Assembly: GCA_947258655.1 (NCBI GenBank)
Contig: CAMYJD010000010.1
Location: 1 to 61,800, forward strand
Direction of reading: 5' to 3'
Origin: an uncultured Gammaproteobacteria bacterium
Lineage (GTDB): Bacteria; Pseudomonadota; Gammaproteobacteria; JAADHQ01
DNA length: 61,800 nucleotides
Positions 29,047 to 38,515 of this stretch are shown in pieces; position 1 is the first letter of the stretch, and every line of letters begins with the position of its first letter. The translations under genes and the position numbers were made by a program. Under the pieces are notes generated by a model. It searched no databases. It saw only the letters and a program-made list of their open reading frames with translations, and had not been told where the DNA came from.

Positions 29047-29607
29047 ATGATCGCTAAATTGTTCGGCCTCTTTTGCCTGGCGTTATTTCACTTGTCAGTA
29101 TTCGCTGAGGTGGAGCATCATGTGAATCCCGTCTCTGGCCTGTCTACATGGAAAGCAACAGAGCAGGATTTCAGTCTCGAGCTGGTGCAGGTACATGCAG
29201 ATTATGTCCGTGCCGTGTTCGCTGCGCGTGGTCTACCCGATGAAGTCGTCGAGGATATCAGCCGTTATTGTGTGTTCGGCACAATCGTCAAGAATCGTTC
29301 CCAAGCCCCGGTCTCCTATCGCCTGGCTGACTGGCGCTTCGTTACAGACGACGGTAATACCCACAAACTGAAGTTAAAATCCGCATGGGTCAAGGAATGG
29401 AGTACAAAGGGCGTTGGTTTTCGTTGGTTATTGCTGGCAGATGCGCAGAGTTTCGATGAGGGTGACTGGATCCAGGGTTTCTCCACGATCAGCTTGGCGC
29501 CCGGACGCAGATTCGATCTGTATTACTCATGGAGCCGGCAAGGCAAGACCTATCACAATGAAATAAAGGGGATGCAATGTGCGCCTGTTAAGCCAGCGAC
29601 ACGCTAA
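29047..29607 (+). CDS. Exported hypothetical protein
   Basis: 186 residues. A signal peptide of about 20 residues (MIAKLFGLFCLALFHLSVFA) is followed by a beta-rich domain with NRSQAPVSYRLADWRFV and a LAPGRRFDLYYSW stretch. No family recognised. An upstream TTG at 29020 gives a longer N-terminus but the ATG at 29047 yields a proper signal sequence. The last 29 bases overlap the start of the TlpA-like gene, so the two form an operon and may act together in the periplasm. Confidence 0.75.
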   Translation: MIAKLFGLFCLALFHLSVFAEVEHHVNPVSGLSTWKATEQDFSLELVQVHADYVRAVFAARGLPDEVVEDISRYCVFGTIVKNRSQAPVSYRLADWRFVTDDGNTHKLKLKSAWVKEWSTKGVGFRWLLLADAQSFDEGDWIQGFSTISLAPGRRFDLYYSWSRQGKTYHNEIKGMQCAPVKPATR

Positions 29608-30130
29608 ACATTATTTGGTCATGCTGTTGGTTGTGGTGTTGCCAATAAATATTTGTGCTGCAGAACAGCAGGCTGATCCGAGTGATTACAAGCTCAAGCG
29701 GCTCGCCAGGCCAATGCCAGCCCCGGATTTCACCCTCGAAGATATGGATGGGAAAAAGCATTCGTTAACAGAGTACCGGGGCAAGGTCGTGCTAATCAAT
29801 TTCTGGGCAAGCTGGTGCCCGCCCTGTATTCGTGAAATGCCGTCAATGGAGCAACTTTATCAGAATCTCAAGGACCAGCCTTTTGTTTTACTCGCTATCA
29901 ATCAATGGGAGGATGAAGAACGCGTATTTGAGTTCATGGGTCAGTTGCAGACGATCCCTACATTTCCTATTCTGTTTGATCCGCAAAGCAAGGTGTCTGC
30001 TGCTTTTGAAGTTCAGGGACTGCCATCCAGCTTCATTATCGACACTAATGGGCGAATAGTCTTTCGTGCCAAAGGGGGCAGGGACTTTAACCATCCGCAG
30101 ATCGTACGCACGATCAGGTCCCTGTTCTGA
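29579..30130 (+). CDS. TlpA-family thiol-disulfide oxidoreductase
   Basis: 183 residues. An N-terminal signal sequence (about 10-28, ending CAA) and a thioredoxin fold with the active site WCPPC (Cys80 and Cys83) and the cis-proline segment GLPSSFIID. TlpA/ResA-like proteins reduce or shuffle disulfides in exported proteins, often for cytochrome maturation. The GTG start is read from a GGGGAT-like site within the end of the upstream exported gene. Confidence 0.9.
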   Translation: MRLLSQRHAKHYLVMLLVVVLPINICAAEQQADPSDYKLKRLARPMPAPDFTLEDMDGKKHSLTEYRGKVVLINFWASWCPPCIREMPSMEQLYQNLKDQPFVLLAINQWEDEERVFEFMGQLQTIPTFPILFDPQSKVSAAFEVQGLPSSFIIDTNGRIVFRAKGGRDFNHPQIVRTIRSLF

Positions 30131-30170
30131 ATATATGCGGCAGCGGGTATTGCGGATAAAGACCTGATAT

Positions 30171-32927
30171 ATGACGAATGTGCCACCAGGTGACAAGGAA
30201 ACAGACGCCTCTCCATATGAGTCAGAGTGGGGAAATGTCAATCCATTGATTGCACCCCATGCAGCCGCGACCGCTGTAGTGTTTTCTGCGCTGCATACAT
30301 CCACCCACGGATTGAGCGTAAGCGAGGCCGCAGATCGTTTACATCGCAATGGGCCGAATACCTTACCCAGGGCCAGGCCGCCCGGTATCGGCAGGATATT
30401 CCTGCATCAATTCGCCAGTCCGTTAATCTATGTGCTGTTGGCTGCAGCGCTGTTGTCTGTTGCAATCCAGGAGTGGTCAGATGCGGGTTTTATTACCGCA
30501 GTGCTTTTTGTAAATGCCATTATTGGAACCTTTCAGGAATATTCGGCACAACAGGCGGCCGAAGCACTGCGTAAACTGGTGACATCCAGGAGCCGTGTTT
30601 TACGTGACGGTGAAACCTATGAAATAAGATCCGATGAATTGGTAGTTGGCGATATTGTGTTGCTGGAATCGGGAGATAAAGTTCCTGCAGACCTGCGCCT
30701 GTTTGTTAGTCATGATCTCGAAGTCGATGAGTCCTTGCTGACTGGTGAATCGCTGCCGGTGACCAAGGATGCGGGCAAGGTATTGGCGGCGAATGCAGGT
30801 CTGGGAGACCGACTCAATATGCTCTTTACCGGGACATTGGTCAGCCGTGGACGTGCACAGGCGGTGGTTATGGCCACGGCGCTTGATACAGTGCTGGGCC
30901 ATATCGCTGCGGATGTATTGTTCAGACCGTCACCGAAGGCACCCTTGCAGGCGCGTATGGAGCAGTTCACGCACAGGGTGGCCATATTAGTTGGACTAGC
31001 GGCAGTGATGATGTTTCTTGTCGCGATAATGCGTGGCACCGAACTGGGTGAGATGTTCCTGTTGGCCGTTGCGCTCGCCGTATCGGTTATACCAGAAGGC
31101 CTGCCTGTTGCACTGACGGTGGCATTGGCCATTGGTATGGGCAAGATGGCCAGGCGCAATGTCATTGTACGTCGATTACTGGCGATGGAGGCCCTGGGTT
31201 CCTGTACCTGTATTGCCACAGACAAGACCGGTACCCTTACCATGAACCAGTTGACCGTGCGGCGTATGGTCTTTCCAGGTAGAGCTGCATGGGATGTCAG
31301 TGGCGAGGGAATTGTGCCGCAAGGGGAAGTACGTACCCCGCAAGGCGTCCCCACCGCAGCTGAGCAACAGTTGATAGTCCGTATGTGCCAGGCATCGGTA
31401 TTGAACAATGAGGGTTTTCTTGGGCGCAGTGACAGTGGCTGGACCCATCAGGGCGATGCCGTAGACGTGGCCTTTCTGGTACTGGCGCATAAACTGGGTG
31501 TGGGCATCGCTGAAACGCTTAATACTTTTCCGGCAATAGACAATATACCGTTCGAGTCGGAGCGCCTTTTTTCAGCCAGTCTAAATAATGCCAATGGCGT
31601 CAATTATGCCTTTGTCAAAGGGGCGATAGAACGCCTGTTGCCTATGTGTACGCATATGGCAACAGCGGATGGGGACGTTGCGCTGATGCCAGGCGAACTG
31701 GAGCAGCAGGCTGTGATCCTGGCCAGCGAGGGCTATCGTGTATTGGCACTGGCTGCCGGTGAGATTCATATGGACGAGGATGAAGCATTCAACGAGAAGC
31801 ATTTGCAAGGCCTGGTGTTCATCGGTTTGGTCGGTATTATCGATCCATTACGCCCCGAGGCCAGGGATGCGATAGCTACTTGCAAGCAGGCCGGTATCAA
31901 GGTCGCGATGGTGACAGGTGACCACCCCGTGACGGCGCTTGCTATTGCCAGAGAGCTCGGCCTGGCTCAGGATCCCGAGCAAGTCGTTAGTGGGCCGGAA
32001 CTGAGTCAGGCATTCGATGATGGCTACATGGACACGGTGGTGAACAAGGCGCAGGTGTTCGCCCGTGTAGGTCCGCACCAGAAGCTGGATATTGTACAGT
32101 CGTTGCAAAATAATGGACATTTTGTCGCGGTCAGTGGCGATGGTGCTAACGACGCACCGGCCCTGCGTGCCGCGCAGGTTGGCGTGGCGATGGGGAAAAG
32201 TGGTACCGATGTAGCCAGGGAGACGGCCGACATTATTATTACCGACGATAATTTTGCCTCTATTGTCGCCGGGGTGGAGGAAGGGCGGATTGCCTACGCC
32301 AATGTACGCAAGGTCATCTTTCTACTGATCTCGACCGGCGCAGCGGAGCTGGTGTTGTTTACACTCGCCTTGCTGACCGCGTTGCCGCTACCATTGCTGG
32401 CGGTGCAATTGTTGTGGCTGAATCTGGTCACCAATGGTATCCAGGATATCGCCCTGGCTTTCGAGCCTGCCGAAGGCGATGAGCTCAAACACGGGCCGCG
32501 ACCGCCCAGGGAGCCGATCTTTAATCGCCTGATGATCGAGCGGGTACTGATATCGGCAGTGACAATCGGTATCCTCGCCTTCGTCGTCTTCCAGTGGTTG
32601 TTACAGCGTGGCTTTAGCCTGGATGAGGCACGCAATGGTACCTTGCTGTTGATGGTGTTGTTCGAGAATGTACATGTCTTTAATTGTCGCTCAGAAACGC
32701 GTTCGATATTCCGCATGAATTTTTTCGCTAATCCAATCCTGTTGATCGGTACCGTAGCGGCACAGTTGGTGCATATTGGCGCAATGTATACGCCGTGGAT
32801 CAGCGATGTGTTGAATATCCACCCGGTCTCGCCAACGCACTGGCTGGAACTGATGGGAGTGGCCCTGGCTGTGTTGTTGACGATGGAATTGCACAAGCTG
32901 TTGCGCCTGCGGCTTGCTGCAGATTAA
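30171..32927 (+). CDS. P-type cation-transporting ATPase (P2-like)
   Basis: 918 residues. An N-terminal cation-ATPase domain (LSVSEAADRLHRNGPN), actuator motif LLTGES, M4 motif VIPEGLPV, phosphorylation site DKTGTLTMNQL, hinge GDGANDAPALR and M6 NLVTNGIQDIALAFEP are seen in order. PEGLP together with this M6 places it with bacterial PacL/PMR-like P2 pumps, but the NGIQD in M6 differs from the Ca2+-ATPase D-x-x-P pattern I would expect, so the ion (Ca2+, Mn2+, Na+ or K+) is uncertain. It begins 40 bases after the TlpA gene. Confidence 0.92.
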   Translation: MTNVPPGDKETDASPYESEWGNVNPLIAPHAAATAVVFSALHTSTHGLSVSEAADRLHRNGPNTLPRARPPGIGRIFLHQFASPLIYVLLAAALLSVAIQEWSDAGFITAVLFVNAIIGTFQEYSAQQAAEALRKLVTSRSRVLRDGETYEIRSDELVVGDIVLLESGDKVPADLRLFVSHDLEVDESLLTGESLPVTKDAGKVLAANAGLGDRLNMLFTGTLVSRGRAQAVVMATALDTVLGHIAADVLFRPSPKAPLQARMEQFTHRVAILVGLAAVMMFLVAIMRGTELGEMFLLAVALAVSVIPEGLPVALTVALAIGMGKMARRNVIVRRLLAMEALGSCTCIATDKTGTLTMNQLTVRRMVFPGRAAWDVSGEGIVPQGEVRTPQGVPTAAEQQLIVRMCQASVLNNEGFLGRSDSGWTHQGDAVDVAFLVLAHKLGVGIAETLNTFPAIDNIPFESERLFSASLNNANGVNYAFVKGAIERLLPMCTHMATADGDVALMPGELEQQAVILASEGYRVLALAAGEIHMDEDEAFNEKHLQGLVFIGLVGIIDPLRPEARDAIATCKQAGIKVAMVTGDHPVTALAIARELGLAQDPEQVVSGPELSQAFDDGYMDTVVNKAQVFARVGPHQKLDIVQSLQNNGHFVAVSGDGANDAPALRAAQVGVAMGKSGTDVARETADIIITDDNFASIVAGVEEGRIAYANVRKVIFLLISTGAAELVLFTLALLTALPLPLLAVQLLWLNLVTNGIQDIALAFEPAEGDELKHGPRPPREPIFNRLMIERVLISAVTIGILAFVVFQWLLQRGFSLDEARNGTLLLMVLFENVHVFNCRSETRSIFRMNFFANPILLIGTVAAQLVHIGAMYTPWISDVLNIHPVSPTHWLELMGVALAVLLTMELHKLLRLRLAAD

Positions 32928-33129
32928 GCCCCGACAGCAGAATTGCATAAATGTGTCTGGAACTTGGTGTATTTAATCGTCCTCGAATATGACAAAAACC
33001 GGAACATTGCATATCGCGGTTTCTAGAAGACAATAAAAATCACTCCAGTTTTCAGTTGAATATGCTCTCAAGAAAGCTTGTTACCTGCCGCAAAGGTGGC
33101 TATACAGGATTTATATATGAGGATATGAC

Positions 33130-33849
33130 ATGAAAACATTAATGCGAATATTTGCAATGGCTCTGCTTGCTCTGGTAATAGCCGGATGTGGTGCAAATAA
33201 AGTGACAGTACGTCCGGAAGCAACGTCCCATGTGCGCACCATTGCATTGATCAAGGTTGTTGAACCCAAGGCCTATGTGGCGCAGGATTTTGGCAACCCG
33301 GGCATGATGTTTGGTGTAGTCGGCGGAGTCATCGCGGGCAATTCTTCTGCCAATGCCGGCAAGAGTGTTAACCAGATAGCCTCAGAAGCCAGTTTCTCGG
33401 CTGGGCAGCGTTTAACCACTCTATTACAACAGGAGCTTACTGCTGCAGGCTATCAGGTGAAACTGGTTGAAGTTACACGTGAGAAAGGGCATGAATTGTT
33501 GCCGCAGTATGATGCAGTGGATGTGGCAGGAGCTGATGCGATTCTGGATATTGCCATTGTCAGCGTCGGTTATGCTACCGAGCATCCAATGCTGTCACCG
33601 CATTGGCGTCCGGCCTCACAGATCAAGGTGGCCATGATTGACAGTCGTAATCACAGTACTGTTTTCGCCGATAAATACATGTATGGTTACCATAATCCCT
33701 TTATGTCAGGCACAGATCTCGATGCGCCCAAGGCTTATCATTTCGATGATAAGGACGCACTATTTATGGATAGCAACAAACTGCTGGACGGTATGGAGCA
33801 GAGTCTGGTGGCAGTGGCCGAGCAGATAGCAGAGACGTTAAAGAAATAA
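33130..33849 (+). CDS. Lipoprotein of unknown function
   Basis: 239 residues with a lipoprotein signal peptide and lipobox LVIAGC, so lipid-anchored, probably to the outer membrane. The body has a glycine-rich hydrophobic stretch (FGVVGGVIAGNSSANAG) and a beta-alpha pattern (ALIKVVEPKAYV, ADAILDIAIVSVGYA). No named family recognised. A GAGGA ribosome site precedes the ATG and a strong terminator follows. Confidence 0.75.
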   Translation: MKTLMRIFAMALLALVIAGCGANKVTVRPEATSHVRTIALIKVVEPKAYVAQDFGNPGMMFGVVGGVIAGNSSANAGKSVNQIASEASFSAGQRLTTLLQQELTAAGYQVKLVEVTREKGHELLPQYDAVDVAGADAILDIAIVSVGYATEHPMLSPHWRPASQIKVAMIDSRNHSTVFADKYMYGYHNPFMSGTDLDAPKAYHFDDKDALFMDSNKLLDGMEQSLVAVAEQIAETLKK

Positions 33850-33875
33850 ATTATTATTTACAGGATCTACAAATC

Positions 33876-33907
33876 GCCCGTGATGACAAGTCATTGCGGG
33901 CTTTTTT
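33876..33907 (+). terminator. Rho-independent terminator after the lipoprotein gene
   Basis: GCCCGTGATGAC and GTCATTGCGGGC form a 12-bp stem with one G-T pair and a two-base apex, then six T. It also stands between the convergent lipoprotein and hypF transcripts. Confidence 0.88.
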
Positions 33908-33920
33908 CTGATTGCTATTT

Positions 33921-36197
33921 TTATACTGCTGTTATTGCCTCCATAATCTGACCGGCGCACAGTCCGCCATCATTACAGGGTATTGATTGATTGTAACAAA
34001 CCCTGAATCCCTCACTTTCAAGCTCGGCAATGACAAATTCAGTCAGTCTTTTGTTCTGAAACACACCGCCGGCAAGGCCGACCTGAAAGTCACCGTAGCG
34101 CTGGCGGGCGAGACTGGCCTGTTCGACCAGGGTGGCTGCCAGTGTTGCATGAAAGTGATTGCAACGCTGTGGCAGACTTATTGTGTGGTCCATTAATATC
34201 GGTAATAAAGGTTTCCAGTCGGCTTGCAGAATATCGTCACGCTCCGAGATCGGTAGCGCTTGTAGCTGTTGCAGTCGGGTTGAGTTGGCTTCCAGCAACA
34301 TCGGCCCCTGACCCTCATAGCTGGCCTGTTGCAGGAGTCCGGTCAATGCCGCGGCCGCATCGAACAGGCGGCCAACGGCGCTGGTATTGGCGCAGTTGAT
34401 GTTATTCTCCCATGCATGCCTGACCAGCTTGTGTTCCTGTGGGGCCTTGTAATCGAGGCCTGCGTGCCAGCACAGCGCGGCTGCGCTGCGCCAGGGCTGG
34501 CGTGCACCACGTTCGGCCCCGGGAATGCGGAATGGCCTGAAACTGGCGACGCGTTGCCAGCTTCCTGGTCGCCCCAGCAGTGCCTCACCACCCCACAGGG
34601 AATTATCCTCGCCATAACCGACGCCATCCCAGGTGAAAACGAGCCAGGGTGTTTGCTGCGGGTATTCAAGCTCCAGCGTTGCAGCATGGGCATGATGATG
34701 GAATACCGGGATGACTGCCAATCCGCATTGATATGCCCAGCGATGCGATGCATAGCCGTGATGTGCGTCACAGACGACCCGTTCGGCTCTGACTTCATAG
34801 AGCTGCTGCAGGTCGGTGATGATCTGTTCGAATATTGCCTGGCTACGGGGTGAATCGAGGTCGCCAATATGCGGCGCTATGACCATGCGTGTGGACCATG
34901 CCAGGGCAATGGTATTTTTCATATGCCCGCCTACGGCCAGTGTCGGTCTTGCTATTGCATACGGTAGCGTCAGTTCCATTGGTGCCATACCACGGCCGCT
35001 TCGTAACAGTCTTGCGTGCCCGGAGATGATGCGAACAAGACTGTCATCTGCCGGACGCGCAATCGCGCGGTTGTGGTGCAGGAAGGCGTCGCTGATATGA
35101 GACAGGCGCTGTTGCACTTCCTGTTGTTCGCTTAACAATGGTTCGCCGCTGATATTGGCCGACGTTGCCACGACGGGCCGCGCGAATGATTGCAGCAATA
35201 GATGATGCAGGGGGCTGTAGGGTAAAAAGACGCCGATCTGTTGCAGGCCCGGGGCGATATGACTCGATAGGCCGGTATCGGATTTTTTATCGACAATGAC
35301 AATCGGTCGCGCCGGGCTGCGTATCAATGCGGCTTCGTCGGCTGACAATACGGCTGCCTGTCGTATCAGTTCCAGTTCGTCTTCACCTGCCGACGGAAAC
35401 ATGACTGCCAGCGGTTTGTCTGGACGTGGTTTGTGTGTGCGCAAGCTGATGATGGCATCGTCATTACCCGCATCACACAACAAGTGATAGCCGCCGATGC
35501 CCTTGACGGCAATGATCTGTCCATCCTGTAATGCCTTGATGGATCGCTGCAGGGCCAGGTCAGAATCTTCGATGGTGTCTGCTTTATCGCGGTATTGCAA
35601 TTGCGGGCCACAATCGGCACAGGCTATTGGTTCGGCATGAAAGCGGCGCTCGAGTGGATCGTTATATTCACGCTGACACTTCTCGCACAGTGTAAATATC
35701 GACATTGTGGTGTTGTTGCGGTCGTAGGGCAGTGCCCGGATCAGCGTATAACGCGGCCCGCATTGGGTGCAATTGATGAATGGATAGCGGTAACGCCGGT
35801 TATCGTGGTCGTTCAGTTCACGCAGGCAATCGCGGCAAGTAAAATAATCCAGGGGTATATGGATATGTGCCGGTGTGGACGCATCACTCGTGCGTATTTC
35901 AAAGTGCTGCATATATTCACAGTCGACAGTCTTGCTATCAATGATATGTGGCCGCGCTATCGCCGGTGCCCGTTGTATCAGGTCCCGGGTAAATGTGCCT
36001 ACCACCTGTGGCTTACCCTCTATATGAATCAGGACATTGCCTTTCTGGTTCAGAGTCCATCCACTGGCGCCGAGGGAATGCGCGAGCCGGTAAACAAACG
36101 GGCGGAAACCGACCCCCTGGACCCGGCCGCCAATACGGAGCAGCCTGGCGGTAATGTGATTTGTCGATGCCGGGTTCAGAAGCTGGCTCGGCGTCAG
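33921..36197 (-). CDS. hypF: Carbamoyltransferase HypF (non-standard start codon)
   Basis: About 758 residues when read from a CTG at 36197. HypF makes the carbamoyl group used by HypE for the cyanide ligands. In order: an acylphosphatase domain (GRVQGVGFRPFVYRLA, GASGWTLN), two zinc-finger pairs (CRDC, CTQC, CEKC, CADC), a YrdC-like domain and a Kae1-like domain with VFHHHAHAATLE and GGVFQNKRLT. The first standard start in this frame is the GTG at 36005, which would remove nearly all of the acylphosphatase domain. The frame upstream is open back to a TAA at 36198-36200, directly before the CTG. That CTG overlaps the hypD stop as CTGA, the position where ATGA would be expected. Start by CTG (36197 or 36179), a base error, or loss of the domain in vivo are the alternatives. 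Confidence 0.88.
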   Translation of the reverse strand: MTPSQLLNPASTNHITARLLRIGGRVQGVGFRPFVYRLAHSLGASGWTLNQKGNVLIHIEGKPQVVGTFTRDLIQRAPAIARPHIIDSKTVDCEYMQHFEIRTSDASTPAHIHIPLDYFTCRDCLRELNDHDNRRYRYPFINCTQCGPRYTLIRALPYDRNNTTMSIFTLCEKCQREYNDPLERRFHAEPIACADCGPQLQYRDKADTIEDSDLALQRSIKALQDGQIIAVKGIGGYHLLCDAGNDDAIISLRTHKPRPDKPLAVMFPSAGEDELELIRQAAVLSADEAALIRSPARPIVIVDKKSDTGLSSHIAPGLQQIGVFLPYSPLHHLLLQSFARPVVATSANISGEPLLSEQQEVQQRLSHISDAFLHHNRAIARPADDSLVRIISGHARLLRSGRGMAPMELTLPYAIARPTLAVGGHMKNTIALAWSTRMVIAPHIGDLDSPRSQAIFEQIITDLQQLYEVRAERVVCDAHHGYASHRWAYQCGLAVIPVFHHHAHAATLELEYPQQTPWLVFTWDGVGYGEDNSLWGGEALLGRPGSWQRVASFRPFRIPGAERGARQPWRSAAALCWHAGLDYKAPQEHKLVRHAWENNINCANTSAVGRLFDAAAALTGLLQQASYEGQGPMLLEANSTRLQQLQALPISERDDILQADWKPLLPILMDHTISLPQRCNHFHATLAATLVEQASLARQRYGDFQVGLAGGVFQNKRLTEFVIAELESEGFRVCYNQSIPCNDGGLCAGQIMEAITAV

Positions 36198-37318
36198 TTA
36201 TTGCCAGTTGCGGTTTGAGTACGGGCGCCCGCGCGTGCGCCACTCGACCACCAGATACGGCAGGCACCTTCATCCGATACCATACACGGTCCGATCGGCT
36301 GACGCGGTGTGCATGCCGCGCCAAACAGACGGCACTGGTCGGGATGGATCTTGCCGAGCACGACCCTGCTACAGTCGCAGCCCGGTGGCATCTCGCCAAG
36401 GCGGCGGCGCTGCGGATTGCCGTGATCGGGAAACTGCAGGCGTGCATCATGGTCGGCATAGGCCGGCTTCAGGGCGTAACCGGAAGCTGGAATCATGCCG
36501 ATTCCACGCCAGTTGCTGTCGACAACATCCAGCGTCTGTTGCAAAAAACGTTGCGCCGTTGGATTTCCACCGCTATGCGCCACCTGTGTATAGCAATTGT
36601 CGAGAAACAGTCTGTTTTCCAGTCGTTGTCGTAGCAGCGAATACAATGCCGCCAGCAGGCTGTCTGCCTCGAAGCCGGCCACGGCGGCCGGTAGCCGATG
36701 TTTATCGACGACAAATTGCCATTGCTCGGGTCCCATGACTGTGGACACATGGCCGGGTGCGACGAGCGCATCGAAGCCAGGTTTGCCGGATTCGAGTAAC
36801 ATGGCCACGGCAGGCCAGGTCAGGCGTCCGGATAACAGCAGGAACAGGTTATCGGGCAGACCCTGCGCGACCATTGCGGCAACCGGTGCTGTCGTGGTCT
36901 CGAATCCTGCGGCAAAAAATACCACTGCCTGTTGCGGATTGGCGCGCGCAATCTGCAATGCCTCCAGTGGCGACGCAATCGCGCGCACATCGGCGCCCTG
37001 CGCGGTGGCCTGTTGCAAGCTGCGCGCCTCGCTTCGGGGGGTGTTGACCGGTACGCGTAACATGTCACCGAAGGCGACCAGGATTAGGTCTTCATGCAGG
37101 GCCAGCTGCATGGCCTGGTAGATATCCTCTTCGGGGCAAATGCAGACCGGGCAGCCCGGGCCCGCTATCAGTTCGATGTTTTGCGGCAACAGGCTGCGAA
37201 TGCCGGCCATGCTGATGGTACGTTCATGCCCGCCACAGACATTCATGATCCTGATATGCCTGTCCACAGGCAGTTCACGAATTTGTTGTAGCCAGAAACT
37301 GGCGTCGTGTTTGTTCAT
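36194..37318 (-). CDS. hypD: Hydrogenase maturation protein HypD
   Basis: 374 residues; with HypC it forms the scaffold on which the Fe(CN)2CO unit is built. It carries the conserved CGGHE and GPGCPVCICP cysteine motifs, GFETTTAP, and near the C-terminus GCDCSRVVLGKIHP and GPCMVSDEGAC, the iron-sulfur-binding region. A short Ala/Thr-rich tail follows. It lies between hypB (8-base gap) and hypF (overlap at the stop). Confidence 0.97.
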   Translation of the reverse strand: MNKHDASFWLQQIRELPVDRHIRIMNVCGGHERTISMAGIRSLLPQNIELIAGPGCPVCICPEEDIYQAMQLALHEDLILVAFGDMLRVPVNTPRSEARSLQQATAQGADVRAIASPLEALQIARANPQQAVVFFAAGFETTTAPVAAMVAQGLPDNLFLLLSGRLTWPAVAMLLESGKPGFDALVAPGHVSTVMGPEQWQFVVDKHRLPAAVAGFEADSLLAALYSLLRQRLENRLFLDNCYTQVAHSGGNPTAQRFLQQTLDVVDSNWRGIGMIPASGYALKPAYADHDARLQFPDHGNPQRRRLGEMPPGCDCSRVVLGKIHPDQCRLFGAACTPRQPIGPCMVSDEGACRIWWSSGARAGARTQTATGNN

Positions 37319-37326
37319 GGTCGCTG

Positions 37327-38154
37327 TTATCGTGTCTGCCTCTCGGCATGCATGCGTGCCCCGTCAACCTGGATGGCTGGTCTGCGTGTCTGTCCCTGGC
37401 GGGTGCGTTCGCGGTGTTGCTGTTGTTGTTGTTGCAACCATTCCACCCATTTCTGGATGCCGCATTGTGTGCGTGCCGACAGTTGCAAGACCGTGGCGTT
37501 ACTGGCCAGTCTGCGCAGATTGTTTTCGGCCTGCGCGGGAACAAAGTCATCGAGCACCTCGAGCAAGTCGGTCTTGGTCAGTAGCATCAGGTCGGCGGCA
37601 CGGAACATGACCGGGTATTTGCTGGGTTTGTCATCCCCCTCGGTCACCGATAACAATGTAACATTCAGGTGTTGGCCGAGGTCGAAACTGGCCGGGCATA
37701 CAAGGTTGCCGACGTTTTCGATAAAAACGATATCCAGATCGTCCAGTGATAGTTGATGCAGCGCATCATGCACCATGTGTGCATCCAGATGGCAGGCATT
37801 GCCGGTGCTGATCTGTATGGCTGTTATTCCTTTTTGGCGAATACGTTCGGCATCGTTTTCGGTTTCCAGGTCACCTTCGATGACCGCAACCCGGAAACGT
37901 CCGGCGAGTGCATCGAGCGTGGCCTCCAGTAATGCCGTCTTGCCGGAGCCGGGTGACGACATCAGGTTGATCGCCAGTACATCATGTTTGTCGAAGTGGC
38001 TGCGATTATGTGCTGCGATATGATCATTCTCCGACAGCAGGTCCTGGAGCACGCTGATGGCTTCATGACCTGCAGTGGTGCGATGGAATTTTCCACCTGC
38101 ATCGAGCAGATGACGGTTCGCTTCGGTTACGTTGCAACCGCAGGTGTCACACAT
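37327..38154 (-). CDS. hypB: Nickel-insertion GTPase HypB
   Basis: 275 residues. N-terminal nickel site MCDTCGCN, P-loop MSSPGSGKTALLE, EGDLETENDAERI and the nucleotide-specificity segment LTKTDLLE. Works with HypA to place nickel in the large subunit. Instead of a long N-terminal histidine tract it has a modest linker, and it carries a C-terminal extension of about 40 residues with six consecutive Gln and many Arg (from about residue 238), coded by CAA/CAG repeats; that tail is not part of the usual fold. Overlaps hypA by 8 bases. Confidence 0.97.
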   Translation of the reverse strand: MCDTCGCNVTEANRHLLDAGGKFHRTTAGHEAISVLQDLLSENDHIAAHNRSHFDKHDVLAINLMSSPGSGKTALLEATLDALAGRFRVAVIEGDLETENDAERIRQKGITAIQISTGNACHLDAHMVHDALHQLSLDDLDIVFIENVGNLVCPASFDLGQHLNVTLLSVTEGDDKPSKYPVMFRAADLMLLTKTDLLEVLDDFVPAQAENNLRRLASNATVLQLSARTQCGIQKWVEWLQQQQQQHRERTRQGQTRRPAIQVDGARMHAERQTR

Positions 38155-38515
38155 GTGTTGTCTCCTGGTTTTTCCTGCTCAGCTCGAGGCCGATCAGTAA
38201 CAATTCATCGCCGCTCAGTAATTGCGTATGATAATCGCCACAATTAGCACATGACAGATCATTCGTTCTGGCATCGGTCTCACTGCCACATTGGCCACAG
38301 CGAACACGTACAGGCATGGACTCAATGAGTAGCTGTGCTTTTTCAGCAACGCTGCCGCTTGCGGCGAATGGAAACGCCTGCTTTAACAGATGTGATTCCA
38401 CTCCCGATAAAGGCCCGATGCGCACGCTTATGCTGGCAACGGATAGCGCATCATTGGCAGCAGCGATCTGGGTTACCTGTTTTAACATTTGCCGGCAGAT
38501 TGCGAGTTCATGCAT
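38147..38515 (-). CDS. hypA: Hydrogenase nickel-incorporation protein HypA
   Basis: 122 residues starting MHELAICRQML, with the nickel-binding MHE at the N-terminus and the zinc site CGQCG-x-CANCG. Delivers nickel with HypB. The ATG at 38515 overlaps the hypC stop by eight bases; a longer in-frame reading runs into hypC and is discarded. Middle gene of the overlapping hypC-A-B series. Confidence 0.96.
   Translation of the reverse strand: MHELAICRQMLKQVTQIAAANDALSVASISVRIGPLSGVESHLLKQAFPFAASGSVAEKAQLLIESMPVRVRCGQCGSETDARTNDLSCANCGDYHTQLLSGDELLLIGLELSRKNQETTHV

Noticed and set aside
36013-36459. Minus-strand frame of 148 codons across the hypD/hypF junction
   Set aside because: It overlaps the end of hypD and the acylphosphatase part of hypF in another frame and has no family features.
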